NCBI RefSeq assembly: GCF_000756385.1
Contig: NZ_JNFC01000005.1
Location: 27,681-91,680 of the forward strand
Source of the DNA: Sphingopyxis sp. LC363
GTDB taxonomy: Bacteria; Pseudomonadota; Alphaproteobacteria; Sphingomonadales; Sphingomonadaceae
DNA: 64,000 bases
Reading direction: 5' to 3'
Shown here: positions 25,150-34,812 of the stretch, piece after piece
How positions within the stretch are numbered: position 1 is the first letter of the stretch
Layout of the letters: the number at the start of each line of letters is the position of its first letter
The notes under the pieces: generated by a model
Databases searched by the model: none
What the model saw: only the letters and a program-made list of their open reading frames with translations
Told to the model about the DNA's origin: nothing
Program-made: the position numbers and the translations under genes

Positions 25150-26364
25150 ATGAGACGGTCGGATTCCTCCACACCGATCGAGCCGCGCCGCTTTCGCTTT
25201 CGGATTTTTCCCAGCCCGGCGGCCCTGCCGTTACCGGTGTATCGCGATTTTGTGGCGATGCTGTACAGCATGTGGCTTCCCATATCCGGGCTCGGAATCG
25301 TGTTCGTCGGCATCTGCCTGCTTGTCGGCCGCGAGCTCGAAAGCCCCTTCCTGCTCTTTCTGGCCGCAATGGGCGCTCTCACCACCCTTCTGCGCCTCGC
25401 CACCATCCGTGCCTATTCCCGCGCCGCCCCGGTGGGCAGTTTCGACGACCTCAGACGCTGGGAACGGCGTTACGCGATCGGAAACTATGCCTTCGCGATC
25501 CTGTTGGCACTTCTCAACATGGTCGCAATCTCCGCCCATTATCCGCTGCTGCATCTCATCACGATCAGTCTGGTATTCAGCTTTGGCGCGGGTATCGTCT
25601 CGCGCACCTCGATCCGCCCGAATATCTGCGTAATCAGCCTGCTTCTCGCAACGCTGCCGACTGTTGCCGCGCTGACGCTCCATGCGCTCGAACGCCATGG
25701 CATGCCGTTGCATGCCGAACTGTTTCTGGTCGAGGCGCTGGTTGTCGCGATGATCACGGCGCTCAGCCTCCAGACCGTTGCCCACCTCTACCGCTCGGCG
25801 GTCGAGCACCATACGGCACGGCACGACATGGCGAAGCTTGCAAGAACCGACGCATTGACCGGTCTCTCGAATCGCCTGCTGCTCCGCGAACTGTTCCAGC
25901 TTCATACCGAGACGGCGATCCGCGCCAAAAACATGGTCGCACTGCATTTTCTCGACCTCGACGGCTTCAAGGCGATCAACGATCGCTACGGCCATCCGGC
26001 GGGCGACGCGTTGCTCGAACAGGTCGCGCGGCGCCTTGAGGGGATGGTTCGCGCCGACGACGTCGTGTCGCGGCTGGGCGGAGACGAATTCGTCGTGCTT
26101 CAGATCGGCTTGCGCGATGATTCCGAAGCCGAGTTGCTCGCGCGCCGGATCATCCGCGAGATCAGCAAGCCCTATGTCGTCGATGGCATATCGATGTCGG
26201 TGTCGGTCAGCGTCGGCATCGCCACCGCGCCCAAGCTGGGAGTCGAGCTGGAACGCCTTTTGGCGTGTGCCGATGCCGCTCTCTATCGCGCGAAGGCGGA
26301 TGGAAAGGCGCGCGCGCTCTTCTGTATCGAAGCCGACGCTGCGATGGCCGACATGGCGGCCTGA
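25150..26364 (+). CDS. Membrane-bound diguanylate cyclase (GGDEF)
   Basis: About 404 residues. The N-terminal half has five or six hydrophobic segments (about 35-220) and acts as an unidentified membrane sensor. The C-terminal GGDEF domain starts at DALTGLSNR. It carries FLDLDGFKAINDRYGHPAGD, the active-site motif RLGGDEFVV, and an inhibitory-site RADD (RxxD) five residues ahead, so c-di-GMP synthesis with product inhibition is expected. There is no EAL domain. GTG 25141 is an alternative start; neither has an obvious Shine-Dalgarno sequence. Confidence 0.93.
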   Translation: MRRSDSSTPIEPRRFRFRIFPSPAALPLPVYRDFVAMLYSMWLPISGLGIVFVGICLLVGRELESPFLLFLAAMGALTTLLRLATIRAYSRAAPVGSFDDLRRWERRYAIGNYAFAILLALLNMVAISAHYPLLHLITISLVFSFGAGIVSRTSIRPNICVISLLLATLPTVAALTLHALERHGMPLHAELFLVEALVVAMITALSLQTVAHLYRSAVEHHTARHDMAKLARTDALTGLSNRLLLRELFQLHTETAIRAKNMVALHFLDLDGFKAINDRYGHPAGDALLEQVARRLEGMVRADDVVSRLGGDEFVVLQIGLRDDSEAELLARRIIREISKPYVVDGISMSVSVSVGIATAPKLGVELERLLACADAALYRAKADGKARALFCIEADAAMADMAA

Positions 26365-26419
26365 CGCCTCCCGTCCGCACAATTGTCCGAAAGGCGGCTC
26401 ATCGTTTCCTTCGCCGCTG

Positions 26420-26974
26420 TCAGTCGCCGTCGAAGGCGATCAGCGTTTCGCACGCCAGCCCCGCCGCCGTCAGCCGCTGCGATCCTCCGAGGTCGGGCAG
26501 GTCGATGACGAACAGCGCCGCGGCGACTTCGGCGCCGACGCTCCGCATCAGCGCCGCGGCGGCGAGGATCGTGCCGCCGGTCGCGAGCAGATCGTCGACG
26601 AGGATAACGCGGTGCCCGGGCAGCACGGCGCCTTCGTGCAGTTCGAGGCGGTCGACGCCATATTCGAGTTCGTAATCGACGCCGATCGTCACGCCGGGCA
26701 GCTTGCCCGCCTTGCGCACGGGGACGACGCCGAGGCCCATCGCGGTCGCCATCGCGGCGCCGAACAGGAAGCCGCGCGCTTCGACCGCGACGACGAAATC
26801 GGGGCGATAGGCCGCCGCGCGTGCGCTCAGCCGGCGCACGCTCTCACTGAAACCGGCGGCGTCGCCGATCAGCGTCGTGATGTCGCGAAACTGGATGCCC
26901 GGCTTTGGAAAGTCCGGGATGGTGCGGACCAGCGACGTGAGGTCGAGATCCGGCTGGGGCGGAAGGGCGATCAT
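26420..26974 (-). CDS. apt: Adenine phosphoribosyltransferase
   Basis: A 184-residue purine-salvage enzyme that makes AMP from adenine and PRPP. It has the Apt N-terminus (LVRTIPDFPKPGIQFRDITT), the EARGFLFGAAMATAMG hood region and the PRPP motif VILVDDLLATGGT near 125-137. Length and order match the family. It follows petC on the same strand by 28 bp and may be the last gene of the pet transcript. Confidence 0.95.
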   Translation of the reverse strand: MIALPPQPDLDLTSLVRTIPDFPKPGIQFRDITTLIGDAAGFSESVRRLSARAAAYRPDFVVAVEARGFLFGAAMATAMGLGVVPVRKAGKLPGVTIGVDYELEYGVDRLELHEGAVLPGHRVILVDDLLATGGTILAAAALMRSVGAEVAAALFVIDLPDLGGSQRLTAAGLACETLIAFDGD

Positions 26975-27002
26975 GTGGTCACAATCGCCCTTCCCTTTTC
27001 CC

Positions 27003-27815
27003 TCAATGCTTCTTGTCGGCCCAGATGTTCCGGTACGACAGGTAGGTCAGCACCGTGAAGATGAGCAGGAAGAAGAAGACGGCATAACCGACCTGGATGC
27101 GCTTGATCAGCTTCGGTTCGGCAGTCCAGACCAGGAACGCGGTCACGTCCTTCGACATCTGGTCGACCGTCGCCTTGGTGCCGTCGGCATAGGTGACCTG
27201 GCCTTCGGTCAGCGGCGGCGCCATCGCGAGGTTGAGGTTCGCGAAATAGGGGTTGTAGTGCAGCCCCGTGCCCGGCTTCAGCTCTGCCGGCAGGTTCGCC
27301 GGTGGGTTCTGGAAGCCGGTCAGCAGCGAATAGACATAGTCCTTGCCACCTTCGCGCGCCTTGGTGATCAGCGAAAGATCGGGCGGCAGCGCATTGTTGT
27401 TCGCGGCGCGCGCGGCGACTTCATTCGCATAGGGCGACGGAAAATAATCCGACGGCAGGCCGTCGCGGGTCGCCGGCTCACCCGTGTCGGGGTTGATCGA
27501 CGGGACCTGGAAGCCCTTGGCGAAAGTCTTGATCTGCCCTTCGGTGTATCCGAGGTCCGCAATGTCGCGGAAGGCGACGAGGTGCAGGCTGTGGCAGGCC
27601 GAGCAGACTTCCTTGTAAACCTGCATCCCGCGTTGCAGCTGGGCCTTGTCCCAATGCGGCAGCAGGATGCCGTCGCTGGCGAGCTTCAGATGCTTGGGAT
27701 GCTTGTGAAACTCGTGCGCGACATTGGGCTCATTCTTGAGCGGCGTCGTGAGGATCGCGAGCACCAGCGCGGTAATGAAACCGAGACCGACGAGAAAACC
27801 GAGCGGACGAACCAT
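27003..27815 (-). CDS. petC: Cytochrome c1 of the bc1 complex
   Basis: A 270-residue cytochrome c1. It has an N-terminal membrane/signal segment (5-25), the heme-binding CSACH (71-75), the axial methionine in NLAMAPPL, and a C-terminal membrane anchor VGYAVFFFLLIFTVLTYLSY. It passes electrons from the Rieske protein to cytochrome c. It is last in the petA-petB-petC order on one strand, 31 bp after petB. Confidence 0.96.
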   Translation of the reverse strand: MVRPLGFLVGLGFITALVLAILTTPLKNEPNVAHEFHKHPKHLKLASDGILLPHWDKAQLQRGMQVYKEVCSACHSLHLVAFRDIADLGYTEGQIKTFAKGFQVPSINPDTGEPATRDGLPSDYFPSPYANEVAARAANNNALPPDLSLITKAREGGKDYVYSLLTGFQNPPANLPAELKPGTGLHYNPYFANLNLAMAPPLTEGQVTYADGTKATVDQMSKDVTAFLVWTAEPKLIKRIQVGYAVFFFLLIFTVLTYLSYRNIWADKKH

Positions 27816-27846
27816 GGCTGTATCAGCTCCTATTAAAGTCCGGCGC

Positions 27847-29133
27847 TCAGGCCGTTGCCGAAGCCGACGTCGCGTCGGTGGCGTGTTTGGCGAGGACCGC
27901 TTCGGTGATCGAATTCGGCATCGGCAGCGGGCGTTCGATCCGCGACACGATCGGCAGGATCACCAGGAAGTGAGCGAAATAATAGATCGCACCCAGCTGG
28001 CTGAGGATCACCCACGGCTGTTCGGCGGGCTGCATGCCGCACCAGCCGAGGAGCAGCACGTCGGCGACGAGGATCCAGAAGAAGATGCGGTACAGCGGAC
28101 GATAGTTCGACGATTTGATCGGCGAGCTGTCGAGCCAGGGCAGGAAGAACAGCAGCGCGATCGATGCGAACATCGCGATGACGCCCCATAGCTTCGCGTC
28201 GATCCACAGGAAGTTGAAGGTGAAGGCCTTCAGGATCGCGTAGAAGGGCAGGAAATACCATTCGGGAACGATATGCGCCGGGGTTGAAAGCGAGTTCGCC
28301 GGGATATAATTGTCGGCGTGGCCGAGCGTGTTCGGGCTGAAGAAGGTCAGCGCGACGAATACGAGCAGGAAGACGCCGACGCCAAAGCCGTCCTTCGCGG
28401 TGTAATAGGGGTGGAACGGGACGGTGTCCTGTTCGTCCTTCACTTCGATGCCCGTCGGGTTCGACGAACCCGGGATGTGCAGCGCCCAAATGTGCAGGAT
28501 GATGACACCCAGGATCACGAACGGCAGCAGATAGTGCAGCGAGAAGAAGCGGTTGAGCGTCGCGTTGTCGGGGACGAAGCCGCCGAGCAGCCATTCGCGC
28601 ACCGGCTCGCCGACGAGCGGAATCGCCGAGAAGAAGCCGGTGATCACCTGCGCACCCCAGAAGCTCATCTGGCCCCACGGAAGGACGTAGCCCATGAAAG
28701 CGGTCGCCATCATGAGGAGGAAGATCACGACGCCGAGCAGCCACACCATCTCGCGCGGAGCCTTGTACGAACCGTAATAAAGGCCGCGGAAGATGTGGAG
28801 ATAGACGACGATGAAGAACATGCTCGCGCCGTTCATATGCGCGTAGCGGATGAACCAGCCGGCGTTCACGTCGCGCATGATATGCTCGACCGAGTTAAAC
28901 GCGACGTCTGCATTCGCCGCATAGTGCATCGCAAGAACGATGCCGGTGATGATCTGAATCATCAGCGCGGCGCCAGCAAGGACGCCGAAGTTCCAGAAAT
29001 AGTTGAGGTTGCGCGGGACCGGATAGCCGGGCCCCGTGGCATTATAGACGAGGCGCGGAATCGGCAGCTTCTCGTCCATCCACTTCATCAGCGGATGCGT
29101 CGGCTCATAGGGTTTCGCCCAGGGAAAGCTCAT
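27847..29133 (-). CDS. petB: Cytochrome b of the bc1 complex
   Basis: A 428-residue integral membrane protein with eight expected transmembrane helices. The heme-ligating histidines lie in [26 protein letters not shown] and [10 protein letters not shown] / ILHIWALH. The quinol-site PEWY motif is in [16 protein letters not shown]. It oxidises ubiquinol at Qo and reduces quinone at Qi. It sits 13 bp after petA, so they share a transcript. Confidence 0.97.
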   Translation of the reverse strand: MSFPWAKPYEPTHPLMKWMDEKLPIPRLVYNATGPGYPVPRNLNYFWNFGVLAGAALMIQIITGIVLAMHYAANADVAFNSVEHIMRDVNAGWFIRYAHMNGASMFFIVVYLHIFRGLYYGSYKAPREMVWLLGVVIFLLMMATAFMGYVLPWGQMSFWGAQVITGFFSAIPLVGEPVREWLLGGFVPDNATLNRFFSLHYLLPFVILGVIILHIWALHIPGSSNPTGIEVKDEQDTVPFHPYYTAKDGFGVGVFLLVFVALTFFSPNTLGHADNYIPANSLSTPAHIVPEWYFLPFYAILKAFTFNFLWIDAKLWGVIAMFASIALLFFLPWLDSSPIKSSNYRPLYRIFFWILVADVLLLGWCGMQPAEQPWVILSQLGAIYYFAHFLVILPIVSRIERPLPMPNSITEAVLAKHATDATSASATA

Positions 29134-29146
29134 CTTATTCCTCTCC

Positions 29147-29704
29147 TCAGCCGATCGTCACGACGGTGTCGCTGGTGAATTCATAGGGCGGCACAACCAG
29201 ATTCTTGGGTGCTGGCCCTTTACGGATGCGCGCCGCGGTGTCGTAGTGCGACCCGTGGCACGGGCAGAAATAACCGCCGAAATCGCCGCGATTCTCGCCC
29301 TCGGCTGCGCCGAGCGGCACGCAGCCCAAATGGGTACAGACGCCCAGCGTGATCAGCCAGTTTTCCTTGCCCGGCTTGGTGCGCTGGTCGATCGTTTCCG
29401 GATCGCGCAGGTCGCCCATCGGGACCGCCTTGGCTTCGGCGATTTCCTTGGCGACGAGATTGCGCACGAACACCGGCTGCTTGCGCCAGCTCGTCTTGAT
29501 CGCCTGCCCCGGCTGGATCGCCGAAATGTCGATCTCGGTCGACGACAGCGCGAGCACGTCGGCCGACGGGTTCATCTGGTTAAGCAGGGGCAGCACCACG
29601 GCGACCGAACCGACACCAGCGAAACTCACTGCCGCAATATTGATGAAATCCCGGCGGCGTACGCCATCTTCGATACCGGCGTTGAGTTCAGTTTCACTGG
29701 CCAT
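29147..29704 (-). CDS. petA: Rieske iron-sulfur protein of the bc1 complex
   Basis: A 185-residue ubiquinol-cytochrome c reductase iron-sulfur subunit. A twin-arginine-type N-terminus ([20 protein letters not shown]) forms the uncleaved membrane anchor. The 2Fe-2S ligands are in CTHLGC and CPCHGSHYD. The frame is open further upstream, but ATG 29704 with AAGGG ahead gives the standard protein. First gene of the pet operon. It is divergent from trmL across 222 bp that must hold both promoters. Confidence 0.96.
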   Translation of the reverse strand: MASETELNAGIEDGVRRRDFINIAAVSFAGVGSVAVVLPLLNQMNPSADVLALSSTEIDISAIQPGQAIKTSWRKQPVFVRNLVAKEIAEAKAVPMGDLRDPETIDQRTKPGKENWLITLGVCTHLGCVPLGAAEGENRGDFGGYFCPCHGSHYDTAARIRKGPAPKNLVVPPYEFTSDTVVTIG

Positions 29705-29926
29705 TCGATTGCCCTTGTATGGGTGAACCACAATAGTTCTCGAAGGTTTGGCCGTCCCTGTTGCACGCGCACGAAAGCGCACAACCCGGCGGCCCCTCCG
29801 GGAATTGCGGGCCTGATAGCCGCACAGTCCGAGCTTGCCAACAGGCAATTTCCGCTTGCGTCACCCGGCCGCCGCGATGCAGCCAAGCCCCTCGATTCGC
29901 GGCGCCTTCGGCTTTATGGCGGCACC

Positions 29927-30385
29927 ATGGAAATCGCCCTGTTCCAACCCGACATCGCCGGCAACGTCGGCACGATCCTGCGCACTGCCGCCTGCTTCGG
30001 CACGCCGGCGCACATCATCGAACCCTGCGGTTTTCCGTTCGGCGACGCCGCGCTCAAGCGCGCGGGCATGGATTATGCCGTGCGTGCCAACGTCCGGCGG
30101 CACCCGGGCTGGGACGCTTTTCACATATGGTCGCAGATCGGCGGGCAGCGCGTCGTGCTGCTGACGACCGCGGGCGCGACGCCGCTTCCCGATTTCGAAT
30201 TCGAGGCAAGCGACGTCCTGCTGTTCGGGTCGGAAAGCGCCGGGGTACCGAAGCACGTCCACGACGCGGCCGCCGCGCGGGTCGCGATTCCAATGCTGCC
30301 CGGCTTTCGATCCTTGAATGTCGCGGTCGCGGCTGGCATCGCGCTCGCCGAGGCGCTCCGGCAAACGAAAGGCTTTCCCGCATGA
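29927..30385 (+). CDS. trmL: tRNA (cytidine(34)-2'-O)-methyltransferase
   Basis: A 152-residue SPOUT-family methyltransferase that modifies the wobble base of tRNA-Leu. The N-terminus EIALFQPDIAGNVGTILRTA and the knot motifs LLFGSESAGVPKHV and RSLNVAVAAGIALAEALRQ bind S-adenosylmethionine. The ATG at 29927 is chosen by family alignment. Its stop overlaps the hemF start (ATGA), so the two are coupled. Confidence 0.94.
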   Translation: MEIALFQPDIAGNVGTILRTAACFGTPAHIIEPCGFPFGDAALKRAGMDYAVRANVRRHPGWDAFHIWSQIGGQRVVLLTTAGATPLPDFEFEASDVLLFGSESAGVPKHVHDAAAARVAIPMLPGFRSLNVAVAAGIALAEALRQTKGFPA

Positions 30386-31242
30386 TCTCGCTCGACCCGC
30401 AGCAACAGCGCGCGCGCACCTGGTTCGAATCGCTTCGCGACCGCATCTGCGCCGAATTCGAGGCGATCGAGGCCGAGGCGGGAAGCGACGCGCGCTTTTC
30501 CTATACGCCGTGGGACCGCGAGGCCGAGGGGCTGGCGCCCGGCGAAGGCGGCGGCGGCGTGCGCGGCGTGATGACGGGCCAGGTTTTCGAAAAGGTCGGG
30601 GTCAATGTCTCGACCGTCGGTGGCCAGTTCGCGCCCGATTTCGCCGCCTCGATCCATGGCGCGGCCGAAGACCCGAGCTTCTTCGCCACCGGAATCAGCC
30701 TGGTCGCGCATATGGCGAACCCGCACGTCCCCGCGGTGCATATGAACACGCGCTTCCTCGCGACGACGAAGCGCTGGTTCGGGGGCGGCGCCGACCTCAA
30801 TCCGCCGATCCCGTATCAAGAAGATACCGATGCGTTCCACGCGCGGCTGCGCGCCGCCTGCGCCCCCTTTGGCCCCGACGTTTATGAACGCTATGCCAAG
30901 TGGGCCGAGGATTATTTCTATATCCCGCACCGCGGCGTCCATCGCGGCGTCGGCGGCATTTTCTACGACCATCTCGAATGCGGCGACGATGTCGAATATG
31001 ACCGCAATTTCCAGCTGACGCAGGCGGTCGGCGAGGCGTTCCTCGACATTTTCCCGCAGATCGTGCGCCGCCGCATGAACCTGCCCTTCACCGAGGCCGA
31101 GCGCGAGGAACAGCTTATCTGGCGCGGCCGCTACGCCGAATTCAACCTCGTCTACGACCGCGGCACGCTGTTCGGGCTCAAGACCGGCGGCAATATCGAC
31201 GCGATCCTGATGAGCCTGCCGCCGCTCGCCAAATGGGCCTGA
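30382..31242 (+). CDS. hemF: Oxygen-dependent coproporphyrinogen III oxidase
   Basis: A 286-residue HemF that converts coproporphyrinogen III to protoporphyrinogen IX with O2 in heme synthesis. Family stretches are present: GGGGVRGVMTGQVFEKVGVN, HMNTRFL, WFGGGADLNPPIPY, RGVGGIFYDHLE and NLVYDRGTLFGLKTGGN. Placement beside the pet operon and trmL fits a respiratory/heme neighbourhood. A terminator follows. Confidence 0.96.
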   Translation: MISLDPQQQRARTWFESLRDRICAEFEAIEAEAGSDARFSYTPWDREAEGLAPGEGGGGVRGVMTGQVFEKVGVNVSTVGGQFAPDFAASIHGAAEDPSFFATGISLVAHMANPHVPAVHMNTRFLATTKRWFGGGADLNPPIPYQEDTDAFHARLRAACAPFGPDVYERYAKWAEDYFYIPHRGVHRGVGGIFYDHLECGDDVEYDRNFQLTQAVGEAFLDIFPQIVRRRMNLPFTEAEREEQLIWRGRYAEFNLVYDRGTLFGLKTGGNIDAILMSLPPLAKWA

Positions 31243-31248
31243 TACGAA

Positions 31249-31283
31249 AAGGGCGCCCCGTTGCCGGAGCGCCCTTCTCTCTT
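31249..31283 (+). terminator. Terminator after hemF
   Basis: AAGGGCGC (31249-31256) pairs with GCGCCCTT (31269-31276), followed by CTCTCTT. It lies 6 bases after the hemF stop, between convergent genes. Confidence 0.75.
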
Positions 31284-31297
31284 AGGCTTATGCCGGA

Positions 31298-32179
31298 TCA
31301 GGCGAAGACGTCGCCCGACGCGCGCGGTGCGATCGCGCGATAGACGCCCACCGGCATCGAAAAGGAGATCATGATGATCGGCAGATAGACGAGCGCCGCC
31401 ATCACGATCATCGTCAGCATCGCGCCGACGACCGATCCGCCAACGATCGCCCCAAGCACGCCTCCGAAGATCATGCTTGCGATAAAGATATAGACGAGCA
31501 TTCCGATCGTGAAGAGCAGGTAAAAACCCACGATTACCCATTGCGACGGGCCGGTCAGCCGCCACGATTCGCCGAGCCCGGTAACCGGATTGCGCGTCAG
31601 CCGCTCGGCCATCACCGGCCCGGCAACCATGAACCGGCCCTGCACCCACAAGAGAAAGACGACCATCGCGATATAGAGAATGATCATCAGGAAGATCGCC
31701 CCGCCGCCGATCGCGCCGGCGCCGCCCGATTCGAACGCAGCCGGGGACAATCCGCCCATGCCACCGAGCGCCGCACCGAAGATCAACGTCATGATGAACA
31801 TGACGATGAAGATGACGATATAGGCGGCGATCATGACCACGATCATGCCAAAGGCGAGCGCCGGCCCGGCCTGGAATGCCCAAGCGAAATTGGGCGCTTC
31901 GCCGGGGTGCATGCCGCCGCGCCAGATCAACATCGACACGCCGTAGAAAATGACCGCGGCGATCAGCGCGAACAGCCCGATCTTGCCGAAAGCCCCCATG
32001 ATAAGCGACGGATCGTTGGGCGACATCGCCATCGCGGAAAAGGTCGACCCGAGAAACAGATAACCGAGCAGACCAACGAGGATCAGCGCCCCGCCGACCC
32101 ACATCAGCATCTGCATCCAATTGGCCTTCAGAAACGCGAAGGTTTCGGAAAAGGCCGCTCCGATACTCATTTTCGTCAT
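31298..32179 (-). CDS. Multi-pass membrane protein (first of a related pair)
   Basis: A 293-residue protein with about six hydrophobic segments. The N-terminal pattern MSIGAAFSETFAFLKANW and a later GLGESWRLTGPSQWVIVGFYLLF block resemble the glycerophosphodiester phosphodiesterase membrane domain. Such proteins are annotated as hypothetical membrane proteins; function unknown. Its neighbour at 32292-33038 has the same layout (short cytosolic start DTLQLLKSH, later AIRTSWELTRDNGWAVFFF), so the two are diverged tandem paralogues. Confidence 0.8.
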   Translation of the reverse strand: MTKMSIGAAFSETFAFLKANWMQMLMWVGGALILVGLLGYLFLGSTFSAMAMSPNDPSLIMGAFGKIGLFALIAAVIFYGVSMLIWRGGMHPGEAPNFAWAFQAGPALAFGMIVVMIAAYIVIFIVMFIMTLIFGAALGGMGGLSPAAFESGGAGAIGGGAIFLMIILYIAMVVFLLWVQGRFMVAGPVMAERLTRNPVTGLGESWRLTGPSQWVIVGFYLLFTIGMLVYIFIASMIFGGVLGAIVGGSVVGAMLTMIVMAALVYLPIIMISFSMPVGVYRAIAPRASGDVFA

Positions 32180-32291
32180 GTCACTTTCCCCTGCTTGTCA
32201 AAGCCTGTTCTTCACTCCGTTCAAGACTGGACGAAAACCGACCGGCTTCGTCCCGATTGCGACACCTTTATCATTATTGCGGGCTTGCCCG

Positions 32292-33038
32292 TCACTGAAA
32301 CACCTCGGACGAGGTCCGTAGCGCGAGCTGGCGATAAGCGGCCGCCGATACCGCGATCGACACCAGGCTTCCGATCGCGCCGAACGCCGCCTCGACCAGC
32401 CCGCCCATCATGCGGCCGAGGCCCGGTTCGCTGCCGAAGATCACCGAGACGACGCCGCCGATGATCAACGCCGCGATCACGATCACGATGCCGACGAGAA
32501 ACAGAAAGAAGAACACGGCCCAGCCGTTGTCGCGCGTGAGCTCCCAGCTCGTCCGGATCGCCTCGAAAGGATTGTAGATCCGGCGATCGGCGATTGCAGG
32601 CGTCACAAGCGCGAGCCGCCCGATCAGGTAGATGCCGGGCACGATCAGCAGGATGAAACCGAAACCGATCGCGATTCCGCACAGGATCTGGACCGCAATC
32701 ATCGTCGGGAAGAGCATCAGGCCGAAGGTCAGCGCCTCGCCGACGCTGATCCCCGCCCGCGAGAGCCAGAGCCTCAGGATCGCTGCGGTTCCGATCAGGG
32801 TGCAAAGCGCGATCACCACCTGCCCGGGGATCATCTGGCGGAAGCTTTCGCGGAATGTCGCCATGACCTGGTTGAAATCGGCGCCCGCGGGCGGCTCGAT
32901 CGGAACGGGTCCGAACCAGGCGAAGGCGAGCGCCGGCAGGAAGAGAAATACGCCCGCGATCGTGCCGACGAGCGCCGTGTGCGATTTCAAAAGCTGCAAC
33001 GTGTCGTCCCACGCCGCGCCCATGTCGAATTTTACCAT
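32292..33038 (-). CDS. Multi-pass membrane protein (second of a related pair)
   Basis: A 248-residue protein with about five or six membrane segments. The conserved element NPFEAIRTSWELTRDNGWAVF is the Arg-Thr-Ser-Trp-Glu signature of the glycerophosphodiester phosphodiesterase membrane-domain group. It lies 112 bp upstream of its relative on the same strand, and may share a transcript with it. The function is not known. Confidence 0.8.
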   Translation of the reverse strand: MVKFDMGAAWDDTLQLLKSHTALVGTIAGVFLFLPALAFAWFGPVPIEPPAGADFNQVMATFRESFRQMIPGQVVIALCTLIGTAAILRLWLSRAGISVGEALTFGLMLFPTMIAVQILCGIAIGFGFILLIVPGIYLIGRLALVTPAIADRRIYNPFEAIRTSWELTRDNGWAVFFFLFLVGIVIVIAALIIGGVVSVIFGSEPGLGRMMGGLVEAAFGAIGSLVSIAVSAAAYRQLALRTSSEVFQ

Positions 33039-33170
33039 TGATACCCCGTCATTTTTTGGTTCCCCGTTGGCGCGAAGGTGACGATCTTCGGCGCGTCTGT
33101 CCAGCCCTGTCGGTCATGCGGGCCGGGGGGTCTTGCGTCCGAGGCCCCGGCGGGCCAGATAGCCGGCACA

Positions 33171-33824
33171 ATGACCGCCCTGCCCCCGCCCGAATGGACG
33201 ATAAGCCCCGGCCTCACCTGCTATGACGCGGCGCTCGTCGACATGGAGGCGCGCGCCGCGGCGATCCACGCAGGGAGCGCCGGCGAGCGCATCTGGCTGA
33301 TCGAGCATCCGCCGCTCTATACCGCGGGAACGAGCGCCGATCCCGCCGAGCTGCTCAATCCGCAGTTCCCGGTTTACGATGCGGGGCGCGGCGGACGCTA
33401 TACCTATCATGGGCCCGGCCAGCGCGTCGGCTATGTCCAGCTCGACCTGACGCGGCGCGGGCGCGACGTGCGCGCCTATGTTTCGGCGCTCGAAGGCTGG
33501 GTGATCGACGCGCTCGCGCTGCTCGGCGTCGCGGCGCGGCGCGCCGAGGGGCGGATCGGCATCTGGACCGATGATGTGGAGGGCCGCGAAGCGAAGATCG
33601 GCGCAATCGGCGTGCGCGTGAAGCGCTGGGTGACGATGCACGGCTTTTCGCTCAACGTCGCGCCCGACCTCGCGCATTTCGGCGGGATCGTGCCGTGCGG
33701 CATCGCCGAGTTTCCGGTGACCAGCCTCGCCGCGCTCGGCAAGGCCGCGACCTTCGCCGATGTCGACGCGGCGCTGGCCCAGACACTGCCCGCCTTTCTC
33801 GACAAGCTCGGGCCGACCGACTAG
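33171..33824 (+). CDS. lipB: Octanoyl-ACP:protein N-octanoyltransferase
   Basis: A 217-residue LipB that transfers octanoate from ACP to lipoyl domains such as the E2 in this window. Family features: [33 protein letters not shown], the catalytic lysine in [12 protein letters not shown], and the catalytic cysteine in IVPCGI. The ATG at 33171 gives the standard N-terminus; the open upstream frame crosses the promoter region. Confidence 0.95.
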   Translation: MTALPPPEWTISPGLTCYDAALVDMEARAAAIHAGSAGERIWLIEHPPLYTAGTSADPAELLNPQFPVYDAGRGGRYTYHGPGQRVGYVQLDLTRRGRDVRAYVSALEGWVIDALALLGVAARRAEGRIGIWTDDVEGREAKIGAIGVRVKRWVTMHGFSLNVAPDLAHFGGIVPCGIAEFPVTSLAALGKAATFADVDAALAQTLPAFLDKLGPTD

Positions 33825-33833
33825 GAAGCCCGC

Positions 33834-34172
33834 ATGACCCGCATATTCCTCACCTCGCTCCCCCTGCTCGCCCTGGCCGCCTGCGGCGGCGGCGACAGCA
33901 CGGGCAAATCGACGACCAAGCTCGACGCGGTCGAGGTCCAGCCCGGATCGATCAGCGATTCGATGATCGTCCTCGATAATGTGGCGGGCGACGGCACTGC
34001 GGTCGACAACAGCATTCCCGACGATGACACGAAAAAGGACGCGCCCAAGGCCGAAGCGGCGAGCGAGGGCGACGAAGCCGCGAGCGACGACGGCGACGAT
34101 CCCGAAGCGGTCGACATGCCGATCGCGAAAAAGGCGATTACCGACGACGCCGCCGCCAAGAAGGGAGAATAA
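33834..34172 (+). CDS. Small acidic lipoprotein
   Basis: A 112-residue lipoprotein: signal MTRIFLTSLPLLALAAC with lipobox LALAAC, then a Gly-rich start and a low-complexity, Asp/Glu/Lys/Ala-rich body without recognised domain. It begins 9 bases after lipB, so the two are co-transcribed. Function unknown. Its C-terminal lysines (AAAKKGE) give mixed charge. Confidence 0.8.
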   Translation: MTRIFLTSLPLLALAACGGGDSTGKSTTKLDAVEVQPGSISDSMIVLDNVAGDGTAVDNSIPDDDTKKDAPKAEAASEGDEAASDDGDDPEAVDMPIAKKAITDDAAAKKGE

Positions 34173-34175
34173 CGC

Positions 34176-34808
34176 CTAGCGCAGCCCCAGATGCTTGTGC
34201 GTCTGGAGCGACAGGCGCCAGCGCGGATCGGCCATCACCAGATCGATGCACGCCTGCACATTGGCGCTCGCGTTCGGGTCGTCGAGCGGCTGGACGAGCA
34301 GATGTTTGAAGTCGAGGCCCGCGAGCCGCGCGACATCGCTGCCGGGCTGCGGCCAGACGAGTTTGAGTTCGTCGCCGCTCGTCTGAACCAGTTCGCTTCC
34401 CGCTTTCGGGCTGACGCAGATCCAGTCGATGCTGCGCGGGATCGGCAGCGTGCCGTTGCTTTCGATCGCGATGGTGAAGCCGCGATCGTGCAGCGCACCG
34501 ATCAGCGCGTCGTCGACCTGCAGCATCGGCTCGCCGCCGGTGAGCACGATATAGCGGTCCTCGCCGCCCTCGCCCCAGCTTTCGGCGACAACGTCGGCTA
34601 GCGCCGCGGCCGATTTATACTTGCCGCCGAGCGTGCCGTCGGTGCCGACGAAATCGGTATCGCAGAACTGGCAGATCGCCTTGGCACGGTCCTGCTCGCG
34701 TCCCGTCCACAAATTGCAGCCGGCAAAGCGGCAGAAGACCGCGCGGCGTCCCGCCTGCGCCCCCTCCCCCTGCAGGGTGAGGAAAATCTCTTTGACGGCG
34801 TAGGTCAT
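34176..34808 (-). CDS. queE: 7-carboxy-7-deazaguanine synthase
   Basis: A 210-residue radical SAM enzyme of queuosine synthesis that contracts carboxytetrahydropterin to 7-carboxy-7-deazaguanine. The 4Fe-4S cysteines are C31, C46 and C49, a CX14CX2C spacing typical of one QueE subclass. VLTGGEPMLQ and IESNGT contact SAM. It is 4 bp downstream of queC on the same strand. Confidence 0.95.
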   Translation of the reverse strand: MTYAVKEIFLTLQGEGAQAGRRAVFCRFAGCNLWTGREQDRAKAICQFCDTDFVGTDGTLGGKYKSAAALADVVAESWGEGGEDRYIVLTGGEPMLQVDDALIGALHDRGFTIAIESNGTLPIPRSIDWICVSPKAGSELVQTSGDELKLVWPQPGSDVARLAGLDFKHLLVQPLDDPNASANVQACIDLVMADPRWRLSLQTHKHLGLR

Positions 34809-34812
34809 GGCT

